From positions 1,054,001 to 1,118,000 of the forward strand of contig NZ_CP111108.1 in assembly GCF_026314295.1 (NCBI RefSeq): 64,000 bases of DNA. Reading direction: 5' to 3'. Source of the stretch: Caproicibacterium sp. BJN0003 (GTDB lineage Bacteria > Bacillota > Clostridia > Oscillospirales > Acutalibacteraceae). Under the pieces are notes generated by a model. The model did not search any database. It was not told the origin of the DNA and was given only the letters and a program-made list of their open reading frames with translations. Positions 16,804 to 26,528 of this stretch are shown one piece after another (position 1 is the stretch's first letter; each line of letters begins with the position of its first letter). Both the position numbers and the translations under genes were made by a program.

Positions 16804-18498
16804 ATGCTGGATCAGCTGTATATTGAGAATATAGCAGTGATAGAAAAAGCTTCCATTGATTTTTCAAAAGGGCTTAATGTGTTGACAGGAGAGACTGGTG
16901 CCGGAAAATCGATTGTGATCGATTCGATTCATGCTGTTTTGGGACACCGCACTTCCAAAGAATTGATTCGTTCCGGAGCAAAGAGTGCTTTTGTCAGCGC
17001 TGTATTTCGTAACCTTTCCGCTTCTGTTTTAAAAAGACTTTCGGAACTTTCCTATACGCCGGAGGAAGATGGAAGTCTGCTCTTGCAGCGGGAAATTCGG
17101 GAGGATGGGCGTACTGTTTGTCGGATTAATGAGCGTCCGGCCACGGTTTCTATTTTAAGAGATATCGGTTCTTTACTTGTCGACATTCATGGACAGAATG
17201 AAAATTATGGCTTGCTTTCTCAAAATCAGCATCTGCGGTATTTAGATCAGATGGCGCAGGACGAGGGTGCACTTTTAGAATATCAGAATGCTTATACCGC
17301 TATGCGCAGCACAGAAAAGCAACTGAAATCTCTGCAGATGGATGAGGCGGAAAAAGCCAGAAAAATCGATCTTTTAAGCTATCAAGTTGAAGAATTGGAA
17401 AATGCAGATTTAAAACTTGGAGAAGAGAAAGATCTCAAAGAAAAGCGCGCATTTTATAGAAACAGTGAAAAGCTTGCAAATGCAGTTGGAGAAGCTACGG
17501 ATGCACTTTCCGGCGGAGAAGAAAGTATGGGCGCTTTATCAGAACTGGAAACAGCAGCAAAAGCACTTGAAGAGGTTCAAAACTTACCACAGGCACAGCA
17601 GCTTTCTTCCCGACTCAGTGACCTTTCTTACGAATTAGAGGACTGCCTTTCTGAATTGCAGAACCTTTCGGAACAGCTTTCTTATGAGCCGGAGGACGTT
17701 GAAAAGACTGAAGAACGCTTAGATCAGCTTTATCGTCTCGGTCAGAAATATGGGCCGGATGAAGAGACAATGCTTTCTTTTCTGGAAAAAGCGAAAAATG
17801 AACTCAATCAGATTCAGTCGGCGGATGAAGTAGTGGCTGAGTTAAACGAAAGGCTCGAAAAGCAGCGTGAAGAAGCTCAAAAGCTTGCGAAAGTCCTTTC
17901 AAATCTGCGCCGTGATACCGCTAAAACTTTTGTAAAGCGTGTGCGGAAAGAACTCAATTTTTTGGATATGCCGAATGTTGAGTTTGAAGTGGAACAGCTT
18001 TCTGCAGAAATGGAAATGCAGGGAATAGACCGTGTTCAATTTTTGATTTCTACTAATGCTGGAGAACCTTTAAAGCCAATTTCTAAAATTGCTTCCGGCG
18101 GAGAGTTGTCACGTATTATGCTTGCAATTAAATGTGTTTTGGCAGACAGAGATGAAATCGGGACTTTGATTTTTGATGAGGTGGATACCGGTGTTTCCGG
18201 CAGTGCCGCTCAAAAAGTTGGACTGAAATTATGGGAAACCTCCAGAGGACGTCAGGTGCTTTGTGTTACTCATTTGGCGCAGATCGCCGCTCTTGGAGAT
18301 CAACAGTATTTTATCAGTAAACGTGTTGACTCCGGCAGAACTTTTACAAAAGTGGATCTGCTCGATCGTGAAGGAAGAGTAGAGGAGCTTGCGAGAATAA
18401 CAGGAGGCGGGGAGCTAACTCCTCTGCTTTTGCAGAATGCTTCGGAAATGCTTTCCCGTGGGGAAAGAAAAAAATTAGCCTTGACAAAACAAGGGTGA
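16804..18498 (+). CDS. recN: DNA repair protein RecN
   Basis: RecN is an SMC-like ATPase acting at DNA double-strand breaks. The 564-residue protein has Walker A GETGAGKS near residue 30 and a long central coiled-coil region (about 150-370, rich in Glu, Lys and Leu). A C-terminal lobe carries the ABC-type signature SGGELSRIMLAIK and Walker B LIFDEVDTGVSG. It is the last gene of the dxs-tlyA-nadK-argR-recN string. Its final codons contain the -35 of the promoter for the tyrS leader. Confidence 0.95.
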   Translation: MLDQLYIENIAVIEKASIDFSKGLNVLTGETGAGKSIVIDSIHAVLGHRTSKELIRSGAKSAFVSAVFRNLSASVLKRLSELSYTPEEDGSLLLQREIREDGRTVCRINERPATVSILRDIGSLLVDIHGQNENYGLLSQNQHLRYLDQMAQDEGALLEYQNAYTAMRSTEKQLKSLQMDEAEKARKIDLLSYQVEELENADLKLGEEKDLKEKRAFYRNSEKLANAVGEATDALSGGEESMGALSELETAAKALEEVQNLPQAQQLSSRLSDLSYELEDCLSELQNLSEQLSYEPEDVEKTEERLDQLYRLGQKYGPDEETMLSFLEKAKNELNQIQSADEVVAELNERLEKQREEAQKLAKVLSNLRRDTAKTFVKRVRKELNFLDMPNVEFEVEQLSAEMEMQGIDRVQFLISTNAGEPLKPISKIASGGELSRIMLAIKCVLADRDEIGTLIFDEVDTGVSGSAAQKVGLKLWETSRGRQVLCVTHLAQIAALGDQQYFISKRVDSGRTFTKVDLLDREGRVEELARITGGGELTPLLLQNASEMLSRGERKKLALTKQG

Positions 18499-18509
18499 TT
18501 TCGTATACT
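18481..18509 (+). promoter_or_regulatory. Consensus sigma-A promoter of the tyrS leader, starting inside recN
   Basis: TTGACA (18481-18486) and TATACT (18504-18509) are 17 bases apart. The -35 lies within the last recN codons. Confidence 0.85.
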
Positions 18510-18515
18510 GATTAT

Positions 18516-18790
18516 TAATGGCAGAGAAGGGAATTATGTAAAGGGCGATAATCGGCGCAGAGAGTCGGCAGATGGTGTAAGCCGGCGGGAACCGTCTTCG
18601 AAGATACCTCCCGGAGCTGCAGGGCTGAACGATTTTTTTCAGTAAGTCCTGTCGTGAGCGCACGTTACAGCGCAGGGGTATTTTTTGTACCCGTAAGGCC
18701 ATGCTTGTGAGAGTATGGTAAACTGAGGTGGTACCGCGAAAGAAGATTTCGCCCTCTGCAATTTTATTTTTGCAGGGGGCGTTTTTATTT
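18516..18790 (+). ncRNA. T-box leader RNA controlling tyrS
   Basis: The leader carries the T-box core AGGTGGTACCGCG at 18726-18738 and ends in a terminator hairpin (18750-18781, stem about ten pairs with one G-U) followed by T-rich sequence. A UAC triplet at 18605-18607, in the context AGA-UAC, fits a Tyr specifier codon on the 3' side of stem I and matches the downstream tyrosyl-tRNA synthetase. In the known mechanism, uncharged tRNA-Tyr stabilises the antiterminator and permits transcription. The 5' end is inferred from the promoter. Confidence 0.93.
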
Positions 18791-18828
18791 TGCTTTCCTG
18801 CGACAAGATTTCACAGGAGGAATTTATA

Positions 18829-20058
18829 ATGGGTGTGTTTGAAGAATTAAAAGCGCGCGGACTGATTGCGCAGATGACGGATGAAGAAAAAATTCGTGAC
18901 CTTTTGGATCATCACAAGATTGCATTTTATATTGGATTTGATCCTACGGCCGATAGTTTGCATGTAGGACATTTTGTGCAAATCATGGTGATGGCGCATA
19001 TGCAGCGTGCAGGTCATACGCCGATTGCGCTTTTTGGCGGCGGAACCGGTATGATTGGGGACCCTTCTGGAAAGACCGATATGAGGAAAATGCTGACTCG
19101 TGAAGAAATCGATCATAATATTGAATGCTTCCGTAACCAGATGGGTCGTTTAGTCGATTTTTCGGATGGAAAAGCTATCATGGCCAATAATGCCGATTGG
19201 TTGATGAATCTCAATTATATTCAGTTTATGCGGGATATCGGTGTCCATTTTTCGGTGAATCGCATGTTGGCAGCCGAATGTTATAAACAACGTTTGGAAC
19301 GCGGACTGACCTTCTTCGAAATGAACTATATGATTATGCAGGGCTATGATTTTTATGAGCTTAATCGTCGTTATGACTGCATGATGGAACTTGGCGGAGA
19401 TGATCAGTGGAGCAACATCATCGGCGGAGTAGAGCTGATCCGGAAAAAATCCGCAAAAGAAGTTTATGGGATGACCTTTGGACTTTTGACGACCAGCGAG
19501 GGTAAAAAGATGGGGAAGACCGAAAAAGGCGCTGTGTGGCTGGATCCTAATAAAACATCTCCCTTTGATTTCTATCAGTATTGGCGCAATATTGGAGATC
19601 AGGATGTGGAAAAGTGCCTCAAATTCCTGACATTTTTGCCTCTTGACGAAATCCATGAGCTGACAAATGTAGAAACCGGAGAGCAGATCAACCACGCAAA
19701 GGAAGTACTTGCTTACGAGGTAACGAAGCTGATTCACGGAGAAGAGGAAGCTAAAAAAGCGCAGGCAGGGGCTCAGGCACTCTTTGGAGCCGGTGCTGAT
19801 ACCGAGCATATGCCAAAAGCAGAAATCAAAGATTCTGATTTTGTGGATGGTTCTGCTTCTTTGCTTGATCTTTTGCTCAAAGTAAAATTCATTCCCAGCA
19901 AAAGTGAGGGACGCCGATTGATTCAGCAGGGCGGATTGACAGTAAATGATCAAAAAATTACGGATGTTGCCTATGAACTTTCTGTAAAGAATTTTGCAGG
20001 TGGATCTGTCATCGTGAAAAAAGGAAAGAAAAAATACCTAAAGCTGATTCTTGCATAA
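18829..20058 (+). CDS. tyrS: Tyrosyl-tRNA synthetase
   Basis: This class I synthetase attaches tyrosine to tRNA-Tyr. The 409-residue protein has [12 protein letters not shown] (HIGH-like motif), the tyrosine-site [14 protein letters not shown] and GGDDQWSN, and [13 protein letters not shown] (KMSKS-like). It also has a C-terminal S4-type domain (about residues 345-409) with [21 protein letters not shown] at 18815-18820 supports ATG 18829 over a longer frame reaching into the leader terminator. Expression is controlled by the T-box just upstream. Confidence 0.96.
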   Translation: MGVFEELKARGLIAQMTDEEKIRDLLDHHKIAFYIGFDPTADSLHVGHFVQIMVMAHMQRAGHTPIALFGGGTGMIGDPSGKTDMRKMLTREEIDHNIECFRNQMGRLVDFSDGKAIMANNADWLMNLNYIQFMRDIGVHFSVNRMLAAECYKQRLERGLTFFEMNYMIMQGYDFYELNRRYDCMMELGGDDQWSNIIGGVELIRKKSAKEVYGMTFGLLTTSEGKKMGKTEKGAVWLDPNKTSPFDFYQYWRNIGDQDVEKCLKFLTFLPLDEIHELTNVETGEQINHAKEVLAYEVTKLIHGEEEAKKAQAGAQALFGAGADTEHMPKAEIKDSDFVDGSASLLDLLLKVKFIPSKSEGRRLIQQGGLTVNDQKITDVAYELSVKNFAGGSVIVKKGKKKYLKLILA

Positions 20059-20081
20059 TTTTTATGGAATGAGGTGAGTCC

Positions 20082-22736
20082 ATGACCAAAAAGCGAACTC
20101 TATGGTGGCTGGCACCATTTACCGTGTTAGTTTTAATGAGTGTTGTTTATTTGGTTAATGGGCTCTTTCCTTTTGGGAAAAACACCATTTCATGGTGTGA
20201 TATGAATCAACAGGTCGTTCCGCTTCTGATGGATTTTAAAGATATTTTGCTTGGAAAATCCAGCATGCTTTTTAATTTGCAGAACGCCGGAGGAATGAAC
20301 TTTTGGGGAGTCTTTTTGTTCTTTCTCTCCAGTCCTTTTTCTTTTTTGGTGCTTTTGGTTCCAAAAGCAGATTTCTACTTATTGATGAATGTCATGGTGG
20401 CACTCAAAATGGCTTGTAGTGCATTGACAGCAGGCTTTTTGTTCCGCCGTTTTTTCCCGAAGATGGAAACATTTGCAGTTACGGCTTTTTCGGTCATGTA
20501 TGCCTGCAGCGGCTTTACCATGATGTATTTTCAGAATTTGGTTTGGCTGGATACGGTATGCCTGTTCCCACTCTTTTTAATAGGATTGCGCAAGTTGTTT
20601 TTAGAGAAGAAACTTGTTCCTTATATTTTGAGCTTTTCCGCACTTTTAGTTGTCCACTTTTATCTTAGCTATATGATTGTGATGTGGCTGGTTTTAGCAA
20701 GTGGGATTATTTGCTTTTTTATGACGTCAAAGGAACAAAGAGGAGAGCGCATTTTCCTTTTAGGGGTAGCTACAGTAGCAGTCTTGCTTTTAACCGGTGT
20801 GATTTGGCTCCCTGCATTGATGCAGTTCTTGGAGTCGGGACGTGGGGAGAGCGTTGTAGAGAGCATTTCTTCTGGAAGCCTTTTGACAAGGTGGAATACA
20901 ACTTTACCAGTGCTTACTTGTACCGGTATGGCGGTTGCTGCGATTCCGCTGACAATTTTAGAAAAGAAGCAGACAGATGTTCATAAAGTTAGTTTTATCC
21001 TTTTTGTTTTATTATTGATCCCGCTTTTTATAGACCCAATCAATAAGATGTGGCATACAGGCAGCTATCAGGCATTTCCGGTACGCTATGGATTTATTTT
21101 AGTATTAATGGGACTTTTAGCGGCTGCTTGTTCGATTGAGCAAACAGATCGTTCCAGACTGCCTTTTCATACAGATAAAGATATTTTGGGGGTCAGTATC
21201 GGAATTTTAATTTTGATAGGGACCGCTGTTTTGTGGCTATTGAGCCATCAGTACGAAAATCTGACCATTTATGTCAGAACTCTTTGGATGAGTCAGTCTG
21301 CGTTTTTATTGATGATGATTTTTGCGATCCTCGCGGCAGCTCTCTATTTTCTGCTGGGATATTTTTATCGTCATCACGCGATGAGCAAGCGCTTTTTTTG
21401 CGTTATTTTATGTTTGATTACTTTGACGGAAGCTTTTTTCTATGCAGAAGTTTTTATCGCTTCTGCTGAGCATGATGGGACAACAAAGCAAACGGTTACA
21501 GATCTGGAAGGAAAGATCGACGATAACAGTTTATATCGATTGAAGATGGATAAAAAATATTTTGATGTAAATCTGATCGGTGGGATAGGATATCCGTCGC
21601 TTTCCCATTATACTTCTCTTACGGATGGTACCTATTTGAAGGCAATTCGCGAGATGGGCTACAGTGGATATTGGATGGAAGTAAACTCTAATGGAGGAAC
21701 AGCCCTTTCCGATGCGCTGTTTGGAAACCGTTACAGTGTATTATCTGCTTTTGCTTCTACTGATGGGAGAGAAAAAATTTATTCCAATGAAGACTATCAG
21801 ATTGTAAAAGAAAATTTTACGATGCCGTTTGGAACAGTGATTTCAAATTTGGGAGAGCCCTTAACGGATCGAAATCGATTTGAGATCCAGAATGACCTAT
21901 ATCATACTGCTTTTGGAACAGAAGAAGATTTGTTTACTCAATATCAGCCGGACTTCACCGAGAATGTCGAGATGTCCCATTCAGATACAGGAGAAAAGAT
22001 CACTTTAGACGACGGCGCAGCATACTTACAATACCAAATTCCGGTAAAGGGAACGCAGACTCTTTATTTTGACTGTTTTCAAGAAGCCACAAACGCCCTA
22101 ACGGAACCGGTAAATGGAGGCTGTGCAATTGCGGTAAATGGAAAAATAATTCGTTCTCTTTATCCCACTTCCACAGAAAATGGGATTTTGAATCTTGGAA
22201 CCTTTACAGACGAGACCGTTCAAGTAAAGATCAGTTTGTTTCATTCGCTGAATTGTACTTCATTTGGCATTTACGGGATGGATTGCAAAAAATTACAGAA
22301 TTCGATACAAAGCTGTGAAAGTTGTCAAGACGTAAATCTTAAAGAGTCTAAAAATGGATTATCTGGAACTGTTTATACAGAACAAGATGGCTATTTGTTC
22401 CTTCCGATTCGAGGAGGAAATGGATTTACAGCGGAGGTGAATGGAAGTTCCGTCAATATTGATTCTGCTTTTGGAGCTTTTCTTGCGATTCCGGTTACCG
22501 CTGGAGAAAATCAGGTGACTGTTACTTATTGGCCGTCAGGTTTCCGCCAGGGAATTATTGTATCAATTTTGGGGCTTTTCTATTTAATACCTTTGCTGTA
22601 TTTGCATAAGAAAAAGATGTTTTTACGTTTAAAATTCCTTTATCGGCCGGCTCAATGGATTTTTGCAGTACTTTGTATTGGTGTTGTATGTTTACTTTAT
22701 ATTGCCCCGGTTGTAGTTTGGATTGTTTATTCTTAG
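20082..22736 (+). CDS. YfhO-family polytopic membrane protein
   Basis: The 884-residue protein has about twelve N-terminal transmembrane segments (to about residue 470), a large extracytoplasmic domain (about 480-830) and one or two C-terminal helices. The early NTISWCDMNQQVVP motif and the following MNFWG segment are characteristic of YfhO proteins, which are GT-C-like and in some Firmicutes take part in glycosylating lipoteichoic acid. Its own role and substrate are not visible. The gene begins 23 bases after tyrS, so it may be read from the T-box promoter, and ends at a strong terminator. Confidence 0.85.
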   Translation: MTKKRTLWWLAPFTVLVLMSVVYLVNGLFPFGKNTISWCDMNQQVVPLLMDFKDILLGKSSMLFNLQNAGGMNFWGVFLFFLSSPFSFLVLLVPKADFYLLMNVMVALKMACSALTAGFLFRRFFPKMETFAVTAFSVMYACSGFTMMYFQNLVWLDTVCLFPLFLIGLRKLFLEKKLVPYILSFSALLVVHFYLSYMIVMWLVLASGIICFFMTSKEQRGERIFLLGVATVAVLLLTGVIWLPALMQFLESGRGESVVESISSGSLLTRWNTTLPVLTCTGMAVAAIPLTILEKKQTDVHKVSFILFVLLLIPLFIDPINKMWHTGSYQAFPVRYGFILVLMGLLAAACSIEQTDRSRLPFHTDKDILGVSIGILILIGTAVLWLLSHQYENLTIYVRTLWMSQSAFLLMMIFAILAAALYFLLGYFYRHHAMSKRFFCVILCLITLTEAFFYAEVFIASAEHDGTTKQTVTDLEGKIDDNSLYRLKMDKKYFDVNLIGGIGYPSLSHYTSLTDGTYLKAIREMGYSGYWMEVNSNGGTALSDALFGNRYSVLSAFASTDGREKIYSNEDYQIVKENFTMPFGTVISNLGEPLTDRNRFEIQNDLYHTAFGTEEDLFTQYQPDFTENVEMSHSDTGEKITLDDGAAYLQYQIPVKGTQTLYFDCFQEATNALTEPVNGGCAIAVNGKIIRSLYPTSTENGILNLGTFTDETVQVKISLFHSLNCTSFGIYGMDCKKLQNSIQSCESCQDVNLKESKNGLSGTVYTEQDGYLFLPIRGGNGFTAEVNGSSVNIDSAFGAFLAIPVTAGENQVTVTYWPSGFRQGIIVSILGLFYLIPLLYLHKKKMFLRLKFLYRPAQWIFAVLCIGVVCLLYIAPVVVWIVYS

Positions 22737-22740
22737 ACTA

Positions 22741-22783
22741 AAAAAGCGCAGCCCTTTTAATAAAAAAGGGCTGCGCTTTTTTA
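22741..22783. terminator. Bidirectional rho-independent terminator
   Basis: A long palindromic stem (AAAAAGCGCAGCCCTTTT with its complement) spans 22741-22783. It lies between the convergent YfhO-like and galM genes. Confidence 0.9.
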
Positions 22784-22786
22784 ACT

Positions 22787-23833
22787 TTAGAGTTCAAATT
22801 TATAAATGGTTGTTGTATGAAATTTTTCATTTGGTAGGAGAGGGGAACAACAAAATTCCGGATGATTCATTGCGTCTGGAAATTCCTGTGTTTCTAAACA
22901 GAAAGCGTGGTGAGGTTTTAAGGGAATTTGACCATGATCGGCCTCTTCCGTATCAAAACTGTTTGCAGTGTAGAGCTGCATGGATGGGCGGTCGGTAAAG
23001 ACCCGCAGATGTCTTCCGCTTTTCTGGTCAAAGGCGTTGGCGACCCGTCTCATACCACTCCCTTTTAATTTGTAAGCATGGTCATAGCCGCCGGCTTGTC
23101 GGATTAAAGGTTCTCCGGAACGAATATCCTGACCGATCGTTTTTCCGCTTCGAAAATCACAGGCGCCTTCTACCGAGAGAAGTTTGCCGGTCGGAATTAA
23201 ATCAGAAGTAACTTCGGCAACTTCATCGGCTTCTATCTGTAAAATGGTAGAGAGCACGTCACGCTGTGGTCCGCCGAGATGGAAATAGCAATGATTTGTT
23301 AAATTTAAGTAGGTAGGTGCGGTCGTTTTTGCATGATACTCTATGATCAGCGCATTGTCGGCTGAAAGCGTATAGCAGACAGAAACATCACATTTCCCGG
23401 GAAATCCTTCTTCTCCGTCGGGGCTGCAGTAACGGAAAGTGAGGGAGGGGGAATCGTCATGATAATCACTACACTTTAGTTTCCACACCCGATGACTGAA
23501 TCCAATATTTCCGCCGTGCAGATGGTTTTTCCCTTCATTTTGTGTGACCTGATATTGCTTTTCGTTTATTACGAACTGACCGTCTTTAATCCGATTAGCC
23601 CACCTGCCGATCATTGCTCCTTGGTAGTTTCCGCGATGGGTATAAGGCATGAGCTCATTATGGCCCATAATCATTTCATCGAAATTTCCGTGTTTATCCG
23701 GCATCTGAATCGATTGTACCCGTGCGCCGAAGGAGAGCAGCGTAACAGAGGCACCATTCGTATTCTTGAGTGTATAGGAAGAAATAACAGTTCCATCTGA
23801 AAGTGTGCCGAATTTTTTTTCTGTAAGACTCAT
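22787..23833 (-). CDS. galM: Aldose 1-epimerase (mutarotase)
   Basis: GalM interconverts alpha and beta anomers of glucose or galactose. The 348-residue protein shows the substrate-site NHLHGG (His104, His106), NLTNHCYFHLGG with the catalytic His181, GGYDHAY, and a C-terminal CLETQEFPD whose Glu fits the catalytic base. GGAG about ten bases upstream supports the ATG. It lies 16 bases behind the ROK kinase gene, and the pair probably feeds free hexose into glycolysis. Confidence 0.94.
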   Translation of the reverse strand: MSLTEKKFGTLSDGTVISSYTLKNTNGASVTLLSFGARVQSIQMPDKHGNFDEMIMGHNELMPYTHRGNYQGAMIGRWANRIKDGQFVINEKQYQVTQNEGKNHLHGGNIGFSHRVWKLKCSDYHDDSPSLTFRYCSPDGEEGFPGKCDVSVCYTLSADNALIIEYHAKTTAPTYLNLTNHCYFHLGGPQRDVLSTILQIEADEVAEVTSDLIPTGKLLSVEGACDFRSGKTIGQDIRSGEPLIRQAGGYDHAYKLKGSGMRRVANAFDQKSGRHLRVFTDRPSMQLYTANSFDTEEADHGQIPLKPHHAFCLETQEFPDAMNHPEFCCSPLLPNEKFHTTTIYKFEL

Positions 23834-23849
23834 AATGGATTATCTCCTT

Positions 23850-24803
23850 TTATTTTCCTAATAAAGCAGCGCCAATAATTCCGGCGTCATTTCCAAGCTG
23901 TGCGACTTTTAGTTCCGTGGCCTTTCCATTTGGAACTGAAAAGACTTCTTTTTCAACATAAGCTCGAAGCGGTTTCAGCAGTGTTTCTCCCTCGTTGCAG
24001 ATTCCTCCTCCGATACAAAGAATATCCGGTTGAAAGGTATTGATGCAGTTTACAATTCCACAGCCTAAATGGCCAATATAGGTATCAACAATTTCTTTGC
24101 CGAGAGGATCGCCTGCCCGCATAGCATCAAAGGCAGTTCGTCCATTGATTTTTTTGAGGTCCCTATTGATAAGATGCCAAATAGGAGATTCTTTATTTGC
24201 AGCTTTTTCCATAAAAAGGCGAGTCGTCGTAATTAGACCTGTAGCGGAGGCATAAGTTTCCCAACAGCCCCTTCTGCCGCAGGTGCAGAGTCGGCCGTTA
24301 TATTCGATGACAATATGTCCCATTTCTCCGGCAGCAAAGTTGCAGCCGCCGTAAATTTTTCCATCTAAAATAATTCCGCTTCCAATTCCGGTCCCCAATG
24401 TAATGGCAAGTGCACTTTTTGCACCTTTCATTGCTCCGGCCATATATTCACCGTAAGCTGCAGCATTGGCATCGTTTTCTACGATTACCTTGCACTTCAT
24501 CCGTTCTGACAGCCGTTTTGCAAGCTCGTAATTTTTCAGGTATAGATTTCCGGCAAATCCAACAATGCCGGTACTACGATTTACGCTTCCCGGGGTACCA
24601 ACACCGATCCAGGGAAGATCGTTTACAGAGATTCCAGCATTTTTCAGAGCGTCGAGTGCTACTCGGCTAAGCTGTTCAGTCATTTCTTCATGGGAGCAGG
24701 GGACAATAGTGTCTTGCTTTGCCCGAGCGATGATCTCATAGGAATCATTGATGACCCCTGCAGCCATATGGGTGCCTCCGAGGTCAATGCCAAGATAATA
24801 CAA
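23850..24803 (-). CDS. ROK-family glucokinase
   Basis: This 317-residue cytosolic sugar kinase has the phosphate-binding YLGIDLGGTHMAAGV at the N terminus. It also has VENDANAAAYGEY with the catalytic Asp, and the ROK zinc motif CTCGRRGCWE. ROK proteins of this length without a helix-turn-helix are sugar kinases, and glucokinase is most likely given the adjacent galM. AGGAGGG, six bases before TTG 24803 on the minus strand, fixes the start, so the 12 extra residues of the ATG-started frame are not coding. A TATACT -10 for this operon lies at 24841-24846. Confidence 0.92.
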   Translation of the reverse strand: MYYLGIDLGGTHMAAGVINDSYEIIARAKQDTIVPCSHEEMTEQLSRVALDALKNAGISVNDLPWIGVGTPGSVNRSTGIVGFAGNLYLKNYELAKRLSERMKCKVIVENDANAAAYGEYMAGAMKGAKSALAITLGTGIGSGIILDGKIYGGCNFAAGEMGHIVIEYNGRLCTCGRRGCWETYASATGLITTTRLFMEKAANKESPIWHLINRDLKKINGRTAFDAMRAGDPLGKEIVDTYIGHLGCGIVNCINTFQPDILCIGGGICNEGETLLKPLRAYVEKEVFSVPNGKATELKVAQLGNDAGIIGAALLGK

Positions 24804-24883
24804 AGAAATCCCTCCTAAAATGCAGAGTTCGTTTGACAACAGTATAACATTCTTTTATCTTGATGAAAATAGTTTTTCAAAAT

Positions 24884-24912
24884 TTGCAGATCCTATATTT
24901 TGGGGTTATAAT
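24884..24912 (+). promoter_or_regulatory. Sigma-A promoter of the serine dehydratase operon
   Basis: TTGCAG (24884-24889) and TATAAT (24907-24912) are 17 bases apart, divergent from the ROK-galM promoter. Confidence 0.75.
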
Positions 24913-24949
24913 AACGAACAACAGAGGAATCAGTAAGGGGGAAAATTTT

Positions 24950-25612
24950 TTGAATATTTTCGATATTATTGGTCCGGTTATGATTGGTCCCTCCAGTTCT
25001 CATACAGCTGGAGCAGTGCGGATTGGACTCATTTCCAGAAAACTTTTGGGAGAAGCACCAAAAAATGCGCAGATCCTGCTCCATGGTTCCTTTGCGGATA
25101 CCGGAAAGGGACATGGAACAGACCGCGCTTTGATTGCCGGACTTTTAGGGCTAAAACCGGATGATTCAAACATTCCGATGAGCTTTTCATTGGCAGAAAA
25201 AGAGGGACTCCACTTTTCATTTGGAACCGTTCATCTGAAAGGTGCACATCCAAATACGGCGGTCCTTCGTTTGGAAGGGGTTACAGGAAAGACTTTGGAG
25301 ATTGAAGCGAGTTCTATAGGTGGAGGACAAATAAAGGTATGTAAACTTGATGGGATCGAAACAAACTTTTCCGGAGATTACCATACACTGATTGTCCATA
25401 ACCTAGATCATCCTGGGCATGTGGCGCAAGTGACAACGGTGCTTTCACAGAGAAATGTTAATATTGCTCGTATGCAGCTATATCGGAATGTTTTAGGTGG
25501 ATATGCGGTTATGGTGATTGAGTGTGATCAAAAGATTCCGGAAGATGTTGTCACGTGGCTGACAAAATTAGATGGAATCATTAAAGTGACCTATTTAAAT
25601 ATTGAGGAATAG
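24950..25612 (+). CDS. sdaAB: L-serine dehydratase, beta subunit
   Basis: This is the small subunit of the Fe-S L-serine dehydratase, which deaminates serine to pyruvate and ammonia. The 220-residue protein opens with NIFDIIGPVMIGPSSSHTAG, the family signature, and ends in an ACT domain (about 145-215, HTLIVHNLDHPGHVA), which often senses amino acids. I chose TTG 24950 with AAGGGGGA eight bases upstream. The -10 box would lie within any longer protein. The alpha-subunit gene follows 12 bases later. Confidence 0.94.
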   Translation: MNIFDIIGPVMIGPSSSHTAGAVRIGLISRKLLGEAPKNAQILLHGSFADTGKGHGTDRALIAGLLGLKPDDSNIPMSFSLAEKEGLHFSFGTVHLKGAHPNTAVLRLEGVTGKTLEIEASSIGGGQIKVCKLDGIETNFSGDYHTLIVHNLDHPGHVAQVTTVLSQRNVNIARMQLYRNVLGGYAVMVIECDQKIPEDVVTWLTKLDGIIKVTYLNIEE

Positions 25613-25624
25613 GGGGATATCAAA

Positions 25625-26509
25625 ATGTCTTTTTCTTCGATTGCACAAATGCTTTCCGAATCAGACAAGAATCAACTGCCTTTATGGAAAACAATTTTGC
25701 AGGATAATTTAGCGGAACAGGGCGGTACGGAAGAGAACTTTTTTGCCCGCATGCAGGTAATGTGGACAGCAATGCAGGAATCAAGCAAAAATTATAAAGC
25801 AGAGGATCATTCTAATAGCGGCCTTACAGGTGGAGATGGGGCAAAAGTCTTTTATGCAGCACAAAAAGGCCGGCTTTTTGGAGATTCATTTTTAAACGAG
25901 ATCATTACAGAGGCACTTAAAGTTAGTGAGTGCAATGCCTGTATGAAACGGATTGTTGCAACACCGACGGCGGGTTCCTGTGGGGTTCTGCCGGCAATCC
26001 TGCTGCCGCTAAAGCGCAGAGACCTTTTTCCTGACGATTCTTTTGTAAAGGCACTTTTTGTAGCGGCAGGATTTGGACAAGTAATTGCTCAGCGTGCTTC
26101 AATCGCCGGAGCTTATGGGGGATGTCAAGCGGAAATCGGAACAGCTTCAGCAATGGGGGCGGCGGCTTTGGTGAGCCTAAAGGGAGGCAGCAATCAGATG
26201 TGTGCAAATGCTTGTGCAGTTGCACTTTCAAATTTGATGGGGCTTGTTTGTGATCCGGTGGCGGGCTTAGTTGAAGTCCCATGTGTAAACCGTAATGTGA
26301 TCGGAGCCATGAATGCGTTGAGCTGTGCTAATTTGGCGCTTTCCAATATTCAGAGCAGAATACCGCCGGATGAAGTGATTGATGCAATGAATGAAGTCGG
26401 AGAAGAGATGAGCCCAGATTTGAAGGAAACCGGAAAAGGGGGGCTTGCTGGAACCCCCACCGGGTGTAAAATTGCGCAGAAACTTTCTGAGGAAAAAGAT
26501 TATTTGTGA
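25625..26509 (+). CDS. sdaAA: L-serine dehydratase, alpha subunit
   Basis: This is the large catalytic subunit, binding an oxygen-sensitive 4Fe-4S cluster. The 294-residue protein has the substrate segment TPTAGSCGVLPA. Cys residues in MCANACAVAL, GLVCDPVAG and VEVPCVNRN fit the cluster ligands. The C-terminal GKGGLAGTPTGCKI is also typical. The split alpha/beta arrangement is the usual clostridial and Bacillus form, unlike the fused enteric enzyme. Confidence 0.95.
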   Translation: MSFSSIAQMLSESDKNQLPLWKTILQDNLAEQGGTEENFFARMQVMWTAMQESSKNYKAEDHSNSGLTGGDGAKVFYAAQKGRLFGDSFLNEIITEALKVSECNACMKRIVATPTAGSCGVLPAILLPLKRRDLFPDDSFVKALFVAAGFGQVIAQRASIAGAYGGCQAEIGTASAMGAAALVSLKGGSNQMCANACAVALSNLMGLVCDPVAGLVEVPCVNRNVIGAMNALSCANLALSNIQSRIPPDEVIDAMNEVGEEMSPDLKETGKGGLAGTPTGCKIAQKLSEEKDYL

Positions 26510-26528
26510 TGGCGTTGGAGGGAATATT

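Noticed and set aside
19150-19953. Long open frame of 267 codons on the minus strand inside tyrS
   Set aside because: It is antisense to a certain gene, has low-complexity shadow composition and no ribosome site or family signature.
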